The position numbers were made by a program, and so were the translations under genes. The notes below the pieces were generated by a model. That model saw only the letters and a program-made list of their open reading frames with translations. It did not search any database and was not told the origin of the DNA. From contig ML976705.1 of NCBI GenBank assembly GCA_010015655.1, positions 70,717 to 134,716 on the forward strand: DNA of 64,000 nucleotides, read 5' to 3'. Source of the stretch: Bimuria novae-zelandiae CBS 107.79. Its lineage: Eukaryota > Ascomycota > Dothideomycetes > Pleosporales > Didymosphaeriaceae. This document shows, in pieces, positions 45,844 to 56,901 of the stretch; positions within the stretch are counted from its first letter, which is position 1, and every line of letters begins with the position of its first letter.

Positions 45844-46317
45844 TGTTACAACCACGAACCCTATAAGGATAAAGAAGCTAGATAATTACGCTAAGAGAGT
45901 AATTATTAATAAAGTAGTAGAGTTAACGGGACCTAACGGGGCGCGGGGCAGCTTAGGTTAGTAGTCACGTAATAAAGTCCCGCATAAGCGAGAAGTCCCG
46001 CATAAAGTACGGGACTATAGGAAGTCCCACGGACTACCTTAGAGAAAGACGTCTTGGCGGGACTACGAGGAAGAAGTAGACTAGTATATAGTGTGGCAAC
46101 TTTCCTATTATTATTTCCTTCCTTGTAGTTAACTCATATATCTTCTGTGCGAGTACGTTCTCCTATACAGACTAATAGTTATCTTATTCGTTATAAGATT
46201 AGATTATCTAGCCGCGCTAAGTATCGCATTAACTTATACTACTAAATAATCCGTGAAGCACCACGATACCTTACCGCCCTAACCCGGATCGGAACAAGGT
46301 GTAAGAGCCTCATAACA
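45844..46317 (+). repeat. 3' LTR of chromovirus copy 2
   Basis: 474 bp, from TGTTACAACCACGAACCC to CCTCATAACA. It directly follows the polypurine tract and is bordered on the right by the ATACT duplication. Confidence 0.93.
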
Positions 46318-46399
46318 ATACTTATACTAAATATAGGCAATCTTATTCATTTAAATATTTTATACTTGGTTTATAAGCGTGCGAAGAGCCTTTTAACTA

Positions 46400-48251
46400 A
46401 CATGTTTTATAAGCGAGCGGCCCATACAAGCGAGCGGCCTACCCTACTAACTTTTTGCAGCACATAAACTTCTACCTACTATGGCGCCCCTAATTCAGGC
46501 CTAACTAGCCTCTACTAAGGCTAATATACACCTTGCAATCTTAGCTATTAATTAAAACTAAATTTAGTCTATAAGAGGTGTAGCATATATATTTACTATC
46601 TCTTAAATAACGCTCTAACGCTAACGCGCTAGAATTACTACGTAACGTAATTATTAGCCTAAATTAAAGAAGCTTACTAAGATAGAAGAGGAGGTAATTA
46701 TTAGGCATATACTTAACCTAGATTCGCGAGGATTTCCGCCCACGCTAAGTGCTGTGCAAGATATAGCGGATAAGCTACTTACTAAGCAAGGCGCTAGACA
46801 GGTTAGCAAGTAGTAGCCGCGTAACTTTGTTAAGCAAATAAATTATCTTACTATATAATTTAATTAACTATATAATTAGCAAAGAGCTCTGTGTAAGGAT
46901 CTAGATACTATTAGAGCTTAGTTTGAGCTTGTAGCACGCACAAAGGCTACCTATAGTATTTATAATAAAAATACCTATAACTTCGACGAGACTAGTTTTA
47001 TAATAGGCAAGATATTATCTTAGCTTGTTATTACAGGCTTAGAGAGACGCGGCAGGCTAAAGGCTATCTAGCTAGGCAATTATAGGTAGACTATAGTAAT
47101 CTATAGAATTAGCGCTACTGGCTAGGTGATTCTGCCCTTTATTATTTTTACTAGCTAGTATTACCTCTCTACCTAGTACTAGGACGATAATATACCGCGC
47201 GACTAGGCTTTCGCTGTTAGTAATAATAGCTAGACTACTAATAAGCTTAGAGTAGAGTAGCTAAGGCACTTTATTAAATATATAATAAAGTATAGGGTAG
47301 GCGCGCGCTAGCTACTTATACTTAATAGCTATAAGAGCTATAACTCGCTCGAATTTTAAGAGCTCTATAAGGAGAATAATATCTATACTCTTTATATACC
47401 GCTATATTTGTCGCACCTTCTATAGCTACTTAATATTAGCTGCTTTTCGCCATTAAAGCGCGCGTATAGCCGCTAAATTAAGCGCCTAATGCGCGACTAC
47501 ATTAACTATATTACAAAGCTAAAGTTCCTACTAGCCATCTACGTAGCCTATAAGTAGTTAATTACAAAGGAAAATATCTGCGCAAGCTTTCGAGGCGCTG
47601 GCCTAGTCCTACACAACCTAGAGGTAGTAATATTAAAGCTTAATATTAAACTTTGTACGCCGACGCCGCCTCTACTAGAGGTTACCCTTTAAGAAGCTAA
47701 AACACCAAGCAACGTGCGCGAGCTAGAGGCTTAATTAATATTAATTTATAATAGGATTTAAAGGCATAAAAGCTTATTACCTACTTCTATTATTATAGCG
47801 CTTAATTAGCTTAAAAAGGGCGCTAAGGTAATAGCTCACGAAAGTACGCTTATACGCGATTGGATCGCGAGGCTTAAGAAGGCTAATAAGGCTGCTATAA
47901 CGCATAAACAGCGTAAAAAGAAGCGGATCTAGAGGCAGGGTACCTTAACAAAGGCAGAAGTAGAGAAGATTATCGCTTAAAAGGATGTTAAGTAGCAGAT
48001 AGAGGTAGAAATACGTCAAGATAAGGCGCGATCAGGTGCTAATCGACAGGCTTTAACACGCTACAGCCGCTGCAAGAAGACTAGCCATAACATGCAAACA
48101 TGCAAGAACGATATTATAGATACTATTTAATCTAGTATAGTAATTATATACTATTATCTTATTGTGTTGTTAAGATAGGTTGCTGTAAAGGTATAAAAAG
48201 TTGGTGGGGTGGGCCGCTCGCTTGTATGGGCCGCTCGCTTATAAAACACGT
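46400..48251 (+). mobile_element. Complete but dead Fot1/pogo-type DNA transposon (1852 bp)
   Basis: Long inverted repeats start ACATGTTTTATAAGCGAGCG at 46400 and end with the mirrored CACGT at 48251. They pair for about 50 bp, including GGCCCATACAAGCGAGCGGCC and the ACTTTTT inner edge, and TA flanks both sides (46398-46399 and 48252-48253). The plus strand encodes a DDE transposase of the pogo/Fot1 type once RIP stops are ignored: helix-turn-helix blocks, TYNFDETSFIIGKI with the first catalytic Asp, the RWLLILNSYKSYNSLEF region where a Gly-His-Gly motif would stand, and CFSPLKRAYSR. A Cys/Lys-rich C-terminal tail (TRYSRCKKTSHNMQTC) is typical of this family. The termini are hardly mutated compared with the interior. 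Confidence 0.85.
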
Positions 48252-48259
48252 TAAAAGAT

Positions 48260-49080
48260 TTAATTTTTTTATACTATATTTATTTATTATTAGTTTTTAG
48301 AAAATTATGCTAAGAGCGCTGATTTCTATAAGGTATAATATTAAAGACTTAAGAATATAAAGTAAGAGGCTTATATTTAAAAAACAAGAGGTTATGCTCG
48401 CGATAAAGCTTAATAAGCACTATATCATTTTATAGCGTGCCTATACGCATCGTATTATCCAAACCTAAGTACTGAATCCTAGATTTCTGTAGACGAGATT
48501 CTAAAACGATGTTTATATAGAATCCCTCTACGACGGCAACGTCGTTTAGTAGTATATTCTCTATGTAAGGACCACGCGCTCTATGTAAGGACCACGCGCT
48601 CTATATTAAATATCCTTAAAAAGTCTATTCCCTATTTTACTAATAGCTAGAGCTTGTGTACTAGTATTAACACTTTTAATAAAAATTAATTTATTAAAAG
48701 TGCCAGGCATAAGAAGTTTATAATTATTAATAAAGTATAGTATAGCGCTTCTATTTATTATTATGCTATTAAAAGGAGGATAGTAATTAAAGTAGAGTAT
48801 ACTATATACTTTTAAAGTCTTAGTCTTATCCTGCATAATTATAAGGATTAGGTTAATAAGGACCGCGACGACCTTCTTTAAATAAGAAGGTAGAATAAGA
48901 GTTTTATAATTACTTATAAGGCCTAAATAACTAAAACCTTATTTATTAATTCTAGCTTTAAGAGCGCTAAACTTAAAAAAGGTAAGTTAATTTAAAAAAA
49001 ATTATATTTAGCCTAACTAAGCGTAATTAGCAAAGTCATAATAAGCAAATTTTTAGTAATAGCTATTTTAAGTTTCTAGC
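48260..49080 (-). mobile_element. Ty1/copia fragment, related to 33877-36070
   Basis: The minus strand reads AILYFINNYKLLMPGTFNKL (the usual copia protease neighbourhood), then LLNDVAVVEGFYINIVLESR, then GLDNTMRIGTL and KLYREHNLLF, leading into the gag-pre-integrase domain. Only this portion is present; the frame ends against the Fot1/pogo element at 48251, which may have inserted into it. It is diverged from the 34 kb copy by more than RIP. No termini are visible. Confidence 0.55.
48561..48600. repeat. 20-bp tandem duplication
   Basis: CTATGTAAGGACCACGCGCT occurs twice head to tail with no difference, inside the copia fragment. It breaks the minus-strand reading frame between the two conserved blocks. 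Identity between the copies means that it arose after most RIP mutation, or was missed by it. Confidence 0.9.
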
Positions 49081-49122
49081 ACGAAATAACAGAATATCCA
49101 GCAGCTTAGCGGTCACATCCCC

Positions 49123-51067
49123 TTACGGTGCCTGCATGTGACCTGCACCATTACCTACACCCGCACCGGATTTCGGATGCCTGTTTCCCCCCACACCTCC
49201 CTTTACTCCCCAGCTAGCCGGCCGACTCCAGGCGTTCTTATCTTTCCTCCACCTCTTCGCAACGGCGCGGATCATATCCCTCAGCTCCCTGTGTTGAGGC
49301 GTATTTTGGTTTGGCTGTCGATTCCTGGCGTCTCGTATCCAGCGTTGCTCCGCTTGCCTCAGATGGGTTTCCATTGAGTATTGCGTTCTAGTAATTGCAG
49401 CGTTGAACTTCATATCCATGTACTTGTCCCAGTAGTTCTTCAGACCAATTCGCTTCCAAGGGGTGAAGGGCTGGCCCCCAGCGTTCAGGCGTGGGTGGTT
49501 GGGGAGTTCCTTGTCGATGGCTTCGAGAGCTTTGCCAATGCGGGACTTTTGCTTTCCGAGGATATGGTTGACGTGCGGAGTTTTCATGTAGCTAGAAAAA
49601 TCATGGAGTCAGTATAATTGTTGAGGAGTCTAGTAGACAAAGAACTCACGAGTGCGCTCCCAAAAGTGCTTTGAGCATAATCATCGCTTCTCGTGCTTTC
49701 ACTACTGTTGCAGTCCGTCCCGAAATCTTCCTCTTCATCTTTGCAACGTCGAAGATTCCAGGTGTGTCTTTCATTGCCCACATCTGTTGCTTCGGCGTTT
49801 GGTTGAGAATGTCCTGGAGGAATGCGAACTCATCTTTGAATCTGGTGTTCGAGGGGTAGTTATATGCAACATGCTGATTCGGTGTGAGTGTTTGTCCTCC
49901 GATCGGGATAGCCGGGCCCTCATTCCAGACCGCCTTCCAGAATTCGCAGAAGTCAACACGGCCCGTGCTTCCTGGCTCGGGGTTAGGCCGCTGGAACGCT
50001 TCTTGTTTTGTGTTGATCCAATCCCAAAAGTGGGTTACCGTACTCCACTCCAGCGTGTGTTCAACGTCAAACATAGACTCGATAGTCCCTTGCTGCCTTC
50101 TGTGGTATGGACCACCTACAAACTGAAAGTTCAGACAGGTATTCGGTTGGGAATAGCCATATGCAAGGGCATTGCTTGACATCTCATCACGTTGCGGATA
50201 CCGGTTAGCGAAGATATCAATTCCACAACCCTTCGCACTTTTGGGGCTTGTTCTTTTTTCAAGTTGTGGTGTACCTTCGCTGGGGCTGACTTCGTCACGT
50301 TTCCCCAGACCGGCCGAGCGGGCCATGGCTGCGAGCTCTTGCTTCACCCGTTTGTTCAGGACCTTGCATGCTACAGAAGGCTCGGTTTTCCCGGAGGAAG
50401 TCTTGGTAGAGTGACGAGACTGGGTCTTAGAGCTCTGAGGCTTCGGTTTGGAGGTTGGCCTTGGTGGCTTTGGTGTTGGCTGTGGCCTTGGCTTGCGCGA
50501 TGGCTTTGGTCGACTGGGTCTTGGACGTCTGGTGCGTCCGCCACGGGCTCTCCTCGGAGCGAGATCCTTTGCGTCCAACTGCGGCTCCTCGTTCTCCAAG
50601 ACATCTCTTCTTTCGAGCGCTTCAAGAATCGCTAGCTCAGACGGTGTATCTTCATCATCGTCGTCCCCGTAGTAACCAATGTTGTCGACGTCTCTCTTGC
50701 GAAGATCAGTGTGGTGAAGATCGAAGATCACCTTGTCAGTGAGGTATTCACCGCCCCAAACATTGTGTCTTCCAACACAGAGGCTAAAGATAGACTGAAA
50801 GGCTGAGACGCATTCCTCCACTGGAACTCTAACTCCATCCTGGACTGGTACAACCTGAAAGGTAACCTCCCCTTGACTGAAAGTAAGAATGTCATCGAGA
50901 CGGTCAACGCCTTTGCGGCAGAAGGTCGAAACTGGATCTTTCAACCCCTGTGACAATGCGGTAGCGGTAGACAGGGCGTCATTTGGAACAGCATGTTCGA
51001 AATGGCAGTCAATGGCGTTCCCAGCTCCAACCAGTGCCGCAATGAGCGTCAAGCCAGAAGCCTTCAT
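49123..51067 (-). CDS. Secreted protein with Kex2-like sites, function unknown
   Basis: Exon 1 (51067-49650) and exon 2 (49591-49123), joined over a 58-bp intron (GTGAGTTC...TTTCTAG), give 628 residues. The signal peptide is MKASGLTLIAALVGAGNA; an upstream ATG at 51091 would add eight residues. The N-terminal domain (about 25-115) contains four cysteines. A Lys/Arg/Pro-rich linker follows (about 165-235), with dibasic sites in LRKRD, LERRD, LGKRD and LEKRT contexts, where Kex2 protease normally cuts in the Golgi. The C-terminal half has conserved-looking blocks (FDVEHTLEWSTVTHFWDWI, ACNYPSNTRF-like, GRVDFCEFWKAVW). These resemble a secreted domain found in or near fungal GH18 killer-toxin-like chitinases, but I am not certain. 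It lies immediately beside the RIP-degraded isochore, as many fungal effector genes do, yet shows no RIP damage. Confidence 0.75.
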
Positions 51068-51091
51068 GACTGCTGAAAATCTGGCAATCAA

Positions 51092-52496
51092 GCGTACAAG
51101 AGACGAAAAGGCGATAGAAAGGTTCTGAAAGACTGGTCAACAGTAGGGGACGAAAAAAAGGGAATAGAAAACTATGGAAGAGTGTTGGTAGTAAAGACTG
51201 TGTCGAAATTTGATAATGAATGTGTTAAAGAAGCGGAATGTCTCCACGCTCTCCTCTACTTAAGTACAAGATTGATTTTATTTTCATTTCAAGGTTCACG
51301 TATACTCCGAACGTTGTGTCACCGAAGGACCGCAACTGCGGGCGGTGGTCTCTTCAGACGTAAGAGAGTCCGTTAAGCAATATGTGCTCACCAGCTGAAA
51401 TGGCGAGGCTTCGTCAGATGGGACGGTTATTTCGCCCTAACTTTGCCATGAAAAAGGCAAAATGTTCCACGGACATTTGATGCCCGTATTGATGGCTTGG
51501 AAAACAGCCAAGTTCGTCTGACAGCAAGATGAGGCCGTTCCATTGTCAGCAACGCCGTGCTTGTGTATGGAAGTGGCAATAAGTTTTTATGAAACTGACA
51601 GTGTAAGCGCTTAGTCCTTTGCCGGCCTTCGAATCGTTCGTTTGCGCTTACGTACCTCAGGCATCCGTAAGATATGGCATATTATACCTGGACAGTGTCG
51701 TCTGACTTGGATGCACTGTTAGGTTTTCCTATCAAGTCAACTGCTCACAAAGGCCTCAGCGCGGATGCTCACAGATTTCATGGAGGCCTAGTACGAAGTT
51801 TATGTCTGGTTTCTCAACGTGTAATTTTTTCTAGGCGTGCGCCGCGATGATATGCCTTGCCATCACCCCTCCTTGGACTCGCGAGCTTTGTCTTCTCCGA
51901 GCCCCCATCCCGGCTGTTGAAACCACATGTTGCGCACACAAAGCGCGCGAACAATTCATTGCGGGCACTCTTGAAGTGACACAAACAGTCCGTTTAGGGA
52001 GTAATGAAACTATTCTCACTTTCGCAACAGCTAGTAGGATGAGCGATGGATCGCCTACAGTCAGCGGGGTGTTGGGGGCAGTTTCAGCTGCCTTGATTCT
52101 GTTCGATTCTTTCCTAGTCCGGTTAGTCTCTCGGCCACATGATGCTCTGTACTAGCGCCACCTGCGCGGTGCCCTGCTACACCCGTCTGGTGCCAACACC
52201 AAAATAAACTCCACTCTCTACTTTTCGCCCCCATGGCACGGAACTAAGCCACTCTACCGCGATGCTGTTTCCCGGTGAATAGTGTGACACTTGTCCCTTC
52301 CACGATTGGTTCGGACCTGTCGACTTCGGTCGCTGCATCGCGCTCTGTAAACACATCGAATAATTTGCGGTACAGTTCCTTTATGCCAGATAACAGCCTC
52401 CTCTCAGAAGTCCTTTGCCTTTCTCACCTCACAACAAAGTCTCTACTAAAGCCCCCAACGGGAAGCACATGTGCACAAAACAAGAAGCTCAAAACA
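51092..52496. other. Intergenic between divergent genes
   Basis: Divergent promoters of the secreted-protein gene and the F-box gene must lie here. The frames at 51182-51376 and 51847-52155 carry no recognisable feature. No repeat or RNA gene was found. Confidence 0.45.
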
Positions 52497-54212
52497 ATGG
52501 ACGACCTGCCGCAAGAGATCATCGACTGCATCAGCAGCCACCTTGACCGCTACGACTTGCGTTCTACCCTCACTGTCAACTTCAAATTCCAGGCTTCTGC
52601 AGAGCGCTACTCCGGAGCATACGAGCGCTTCGACCTAGACAAAAGCTCCGCCGAAAAGTTTCTACGCACGTACAGCGGTAGACACTTTCGCCACCTACGA
52701 CATGTTTATTTCGCCACGACGCTTGTTCCGAACGACATGCCTCCCAACCACCGATGGTTGGATCCTAGCGATGTTGATGGAGACGACGTTCCTCCATGCC
52801 GCGAATCGAAAGAGACGCTCCAAGAGTACGACGAGTCGTTCACGGCGCAAATCAGGTTCCTCTTTGATACGCTCAATACGGTAGAGCGTAGCGTCGGTGA
52901 TACGTATAGACACGAGAAGATCAGCCTCACGATTCTGACGCCAACTATGGAGTTAGATCCGAGTATTTACTGCCGCCATCGCGCGCATGTGGATTGGCGC
53001 GTTCATCTTCTCAACCCTGGAAGTCTTCCTGTCCTGAAGTCCATACGGCGACTTCGCTTGCAGAACGGGGCAAAGTTCAATTCATTCCAAGAGCCGCAGA
53101 TCACTCTCCGGAAGATCGATCTCAGAATACTGCTAGACGTGTCCTACAAGCTGCCGAACCTAGAGCAACTAGCTTGTGAAATAGGTGGAGACGAGTGGCC
53201 GACGCCGCTCTCGCACGAAGTCGGATCGCACCTGTGGCACATGTACCAAGGCCCGCGTCGCGACTCCCGGCACGACTTTGCGCAGAATCTTGACCCCACG
53301 TCTCTGCCCACTCATCTTAGGGAACTCGAACTCAACTTCATCCACCCTTTATCTCACATCGATGCCATCGATCAACGCATCGCAATGCCGGACCTTACAG
53401 CCCCAACTTTAAACGACCCATTCAGCACCAGCCTGCGCATCTCATCCTACCAGCTCCGCCGCATGCATCTCTTCGCAGTCGTCGACGAGACGCTTTTCTG
53501 GCCCGCAGATGGTAGCGAGCCACCCACATGGCCTTCGCTCGAAGTTCTCGACGTCTGCTTCCACATGGTGTCGCCGTCGGGGAAATGGTACTTCAAAGGC
53601 TTGCGTGAGCCTGAAGAGGGGCAAGTGAAGGGTTACGCGCTCGATGAGCGCGCATACCCTCCGCTAGAGACCACGACGAACGATGAGTATTGGTGCGAGC
53701 GCGCGGACGAGGTGGACTGGGACGAGACGACGGATGCACAATTCCGCGTCGTTCCCGACAACGAGGCTATAGCGCCGTTCTTGGAGGCTTTTGCGAAGGC
53801 TGCGGCGCGTATGCCGCAGCTGAAAGACGGGGCTCTTTGGTGCCCGTTGACATTTGCGACACAGCCGAATGATTCGGGAGACAATGTTGATTACTTGGAG
53901 TGTGCCATACCGGATCTTTTTAAGTTTGGGCCGGACAATTTGGCTTGGGGTATTGCGTACACGAAGCCGAACCAGAAGGCTTTCAGTGGACGCGCTGACG
54001 AAGATGATACCGCTGAGAGGCAGCTGTGGTGGTTGGTGGGGAATCGGTGGCGCCCGAGCTCTCATCTGCATGAGCTGTTTAGAAACATTGGCCGTGAGAA
54101 GCATGGTGAGGGATTGGTGGAACATTGGAACGATGAATATTACGGCGACGGGCTCGTTGAGCGGTATGTGTTCGAGAAACATCAGCGGATAACCTGGTCC
54201 TCAACGACCTGA
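52497..54212 (+). CDS. F-box protein
   Basis: A single exon of 571 residues. The ATG at 52497 starts directly with an F-box, MDDLPQEIIDCISSHLDRYD, which binds Skp1 in SCF ubiquitin ligases; the rest of the box (LRSTLTVNFKFQASAERYS) follows. The remaining about 520 residues should recognise the substrate but show no WD40 or regular leucine-rich repeats. They contain HxxHLRHVYF-type and LRELELNFIHP stretches common in uncharacterised ascomycete F-box proteins, and an acidic C-terminal part. The frame is open upstream, with an in-frame ATG at 52383 adding 38 residues; the shorter form is preferred because F-box proteins of this type begin right at the domain. Substrate unknown. Confidence 0.78.
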   Translation: MDDLPQEIIDCISSHLDRYDLRSTLTVNFKFQASAERYSGAYERFDLDKSSAEKFLRTYSGRHFRHLRHVYFATTLVPNDMPPNHRWLDPSDVDGDDVPPCRESKETLQEYDESFTAQIRFLFDTLNTVERSVGDTYRHEKISLTILTPTMELDPSIYCRHRAHVDWRVHLLNPGSLPVLKSIRRLRLQNGAKFNSFQEPQITLRKIDLRILLDVSYKLPNLEQLACEIGGDEWPTPLSHEVGSHLWHMYQGPRRDSRHDFAQNLDPTSLPTHLRELELNFIHPLSHIDAIDQRIAMPDLTAPTLNDPFSTSLRISSYQLRRMHLFAVVDETLFWPADGSEPPTWPSLEVLDVCFHMVSPSGKWYFKGLREPEEGQVKGYALDERAYPPLETTTNDEYWCERADEVDWDETTDAQFRVVPDNEAIAPFLEAFAKAAARMPQLKDGALWCPLTFATQPNDSGDNVDYLECAIPDLFKFGPDNLAWGIAYTKPNQKAFSGRADEDDTAERQLWWLVGNRWRPSSHLHELFRNIGREKHGEGLVEHWNDEYYGDGLVERYVFEKHQRITWSSTT

Positions 54213-55289
54213 ATACATCAGTGAGAATCCCATGTAAACCTCAAATAATACGCAACAACAAAATAGGCATGCTTCCGGTGTCTTGGGTGAATCAGTACAT
54301 AATCTCCTTCGACGACTTTTGACACCCGTTTACGTGTGGCGAGATGCAAACTCACCGCCACCATGCCCCAAGCCTGAATGTTAGCCAACTACGCCGAGGC
54401 CATGCACATCCAGACGAACCTAATCACATCAGAGTAATCACACACAATGCACAACTCTGGAACCGTTGGTACATTTGAATGGATCTACCTCTGGTTTGGC
54501 GGTTCCTAACGGAATGACTTTTGTGTACGTCAAACTCTGTTCAATATGGTCCCTCAAACCACACCACTGAAGTCACACAAAAGTGCACTGCTTGAGCATG
54601 GCTTATATTCGCCTGGAGGAAACGCCCCCGCACTTCTGCAGTGATCTATATCTCTGTGCCATATAGTTGTAATTCGAATGAAGCCTATGCCTGTGTGCTT
54701 TTCGATACCGGCGCCGGGGTCCGAGAAGCAACGTGAATGTGATATGCGGTAAGACGGTGGGTGGCTTCTCCAAGGGAAGTAGCATGCACGGTGTTTCTAG
54801 ATATGCAGGAACTGTATTTGTGAGGCATGCCCATTACTACGCAACTAGAGACGAAGTAAAGGACCATGGAGCGGGTTCTGTGCAGCTTTTGTGCAGGTCT
54901 TCGCATCATGCCATGGTTCCCCCACCGCGGCACCATCTCAACACGTCTCTCAACACCCCACTGCACGAAAAAAATCGCCGCCTTGCGGGCGCGTTGATGC
55001 TAAATGAATAGAAACGGACGGGGTGCTCGTTCGGCGGTTGTCGGGACGAGCGCCACCCGGACTGACGTCGGGAGCTTGGGGCATCATAGCGCACGCGCGC
55101 CACTCTTTGTAACTTTGATGCATGTCGTGCGCAGCATCGTCTCCTCATCCATCCCCATCCCACCAAGGCGCCGTTCACGACTCGCCGCGCAGCTGCAGCA
55201 CTGCATCTACACCGTCCAGCGCCCCGTGGCTGCTGCGTACCGCTTAGTCCCTTCGCAGCTCTGCCCGTCAGACGGTCTTGGTTATCGCA
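54213..55289. other. Intergenic, upstream of the zinc transporter
   Basis: About 1.1 kb with no supportable gene; open frames on both strands (for example 54906-55382) are without domains. The end of this stretch is the transporter leader. Confidence 0.45.
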
Positions 55290-56901
55290 ATGGGGCTCTC
55301 TAAGACCAACAGGATACTGATCCTGCTCACCATCGACGCGCTCTTCTTCCTGCTCGAGATATCCGTCGGATATGCGGTCCATTCGCTCGCGCTCGTGGCG
55401 GATTCATTTCACATGCTGAACGATGTCATATCGCTCCTGGTTGGTTTGTGGGCCGTGAAGGTTGCGAACCAGAGGACGAACTCAAAGATGTACACATATG
55501 GCGTGAGTGCTCCTATCTTACTTTAAAGTAACTCTGAAAACTAACAGCATACAGTGGCAACGAGCCGAAACCCTCGGTGCCCTCGTGAACGGCGTCTTCC
55601 TCGTCGCGCTTTGCCTCTCCATTTTCCTCGATGCGATTCAGCGATTCGTCGAGCCCCAAGAAGTCAGCAACCCGAGGCTCGTGCTTATCGTGGGCTCTCT
55701 CGGCCTGGCTTCGAACATCCTCGGTCTCTTCCTTTTCCACGATCACGGCCACAGCCACGGGGGCCACTCTCATGGACACGGAGACGCTATCAACGCTGCT
55801 GAAGAGGGCCATGCCCATGGAACCGATTCGGAAGTCCATGCCGTAGCGGATGAAGGAGGAAACATCGCTGATGTGCTTCCGCAGAACCGCGTTGCGAACT
55901 GGCCCGTCACCAACGGCCCCAACTCGCCTGCTAGATCAGCAGCTGGGAAGCGCAAGGCCAGAAAACATCATCGCTCACGGTCTCGGGGCTACTCTGGACC
56001 CGAAGACATTCCCATTTACCCGTCGTCTTTCCGCAACAGCATCATCGAATCATCCCGTTTGGACGAGGAGTCTGGAGAGGATGCAGATAGCGAGAACGGG
56101 ATCGCCGAAAATGGACCCACCGAGCAATCACCACTGCTGCCGAAAGCTAAGAGCGTTTCTGGCCAGCCTGGAACCCAGAAGAAGGACTGTCATACCGACC
56201 ACAAGCACAACAAGCCCAAGGAGGAGGGCAAGGGTGGTCATGGTCATAGCCACGATCTCAACATGCGCGGCGTCTTCTTGCACGTCATGGGCGATGCTCT
56301 TGGAAACATTGGTGTCATCGCATCGGCCCTAATTATCTGGTTGACAGACTTCTCATGGAGGCACTACTCGGATCCCGCCATCTCTCTTGTCATTACTGTC
56401 ATCATCCTCTGTTCTGCCATTCCCTTGTGCAAAGCCGCCGCTCGCATTCTCCTCCAAGCCGTTCCAGCTGGTCTCTCAATCGATGATATCAAGGACGACA
56501 TCACCGAGCTTGACGGCATCGTGTCTTGTCATCACGTACATGTGTGGCAACTATCTGACACCAAGCTAGTGGCTTCGCTTCATGTTCAGGTCGCTTTCGA
56601 TTTCAAAGGCGACGGATCCGCGCGATACATGGCGCTCGCCCGCGAAATTCGCCAATGTTTGCACGAATACGGCATCCACTCCTCTACCATCCAGCCCGAG
56701 TTCTGCCTCGACGAGAACCATGACCATAATGGTAGCACAGACGAGAGCAGTGCGGATGAAGCAAGCGCATCGAACGGTAGCCAAAAAGGTCCCAAAATTG
56801 GCAGCAAGACTGGCAGTGTTTGCGGAGAGGGTGAGGCTTGCTTGCTAGAGTGTTCTGATGCCTGCGGCAACAGCAAACAATGCTGTGAACCTGCGACGTA
56901 G
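55290..56901 (+). CDS. ZRC1: CDF-family zinc transporter (ZRC1/COT1 type)
   Basis: Exons 55290-55502 and 55555-56901 (52-bp intron, GTGAGT...ATACAG) encode 519 residues. Cation diffusion facilitators exchange cytosolic Zn2+ for H+ into the vacuole or endoplasmic reticulum and protect against zinc excess. There are six transmembrane helices. Metal-site residues appear as DSFHMLND in helix 2 and HVMGDALGN in helix 5, each with the H-x3-D pattern typical of zinc-type members. Two histidine-rich loops (HDHGHSHGGHSHGHG after helix 4, and GGHGHSHDL before helix 5) are metal sensors or ligands. The long inter-helix loop between them holds a Ser/Arg-rich stretch. The cytosolic C-terminal domain (VSCHHVHVWQLSD) is normal, but an added tail has seven cysteines (CGEGEACLLECSDACG and CC), resembling a small metallothionein. 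Start and intron are well defined by homology. Confidence 0.9.

Larger units (their letters stand above)
39159..46317 (+). mobile_element. Ty3/gypsy chromovirus, copy 2, complete with target duplication
   Basis: This 7159-bp element has 474-bp LTRs (39159-39632 and 45844-46317) and perfect 5-bp flanking duplications ATACT (39154-39158 and 46318-46322). Domains in order, read through RIP stops, are a gag zinc-knuckle remnant near 40576-40618, a protease DLGANA near 41727-41744, and reverse transcriptase from RLRLYVDYK (about 42480) to YLDDILIY at 42788. RNase H (YTDALD near 43230) follows, then integrase from about 43790 to 44900 (VTIDFIVKLPA, FITDRAKIFTS), then a chromodomain near 44960-45080 (YKYLVKWEGWLEN). 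A polypurine tract AGAAGGGGGATAG precedes the 3' LTR. The chromodomain places it among chromoviruses, which target heterochromatin. Many TAG/TAA codons sit where Gln or Trp is expected, so it cannot make a full polyprotein. A primer-binding site was not recognised after the 5' LTR. Confidence 0.92.

Noticed and set aside
21406..49080. Regional centromere
   Set aside because: AT-rich RIPed repeats are compatible with a centromere, but nothing here distinguishes it from an ordinary repeat isochore; CENP-A data would be needed.
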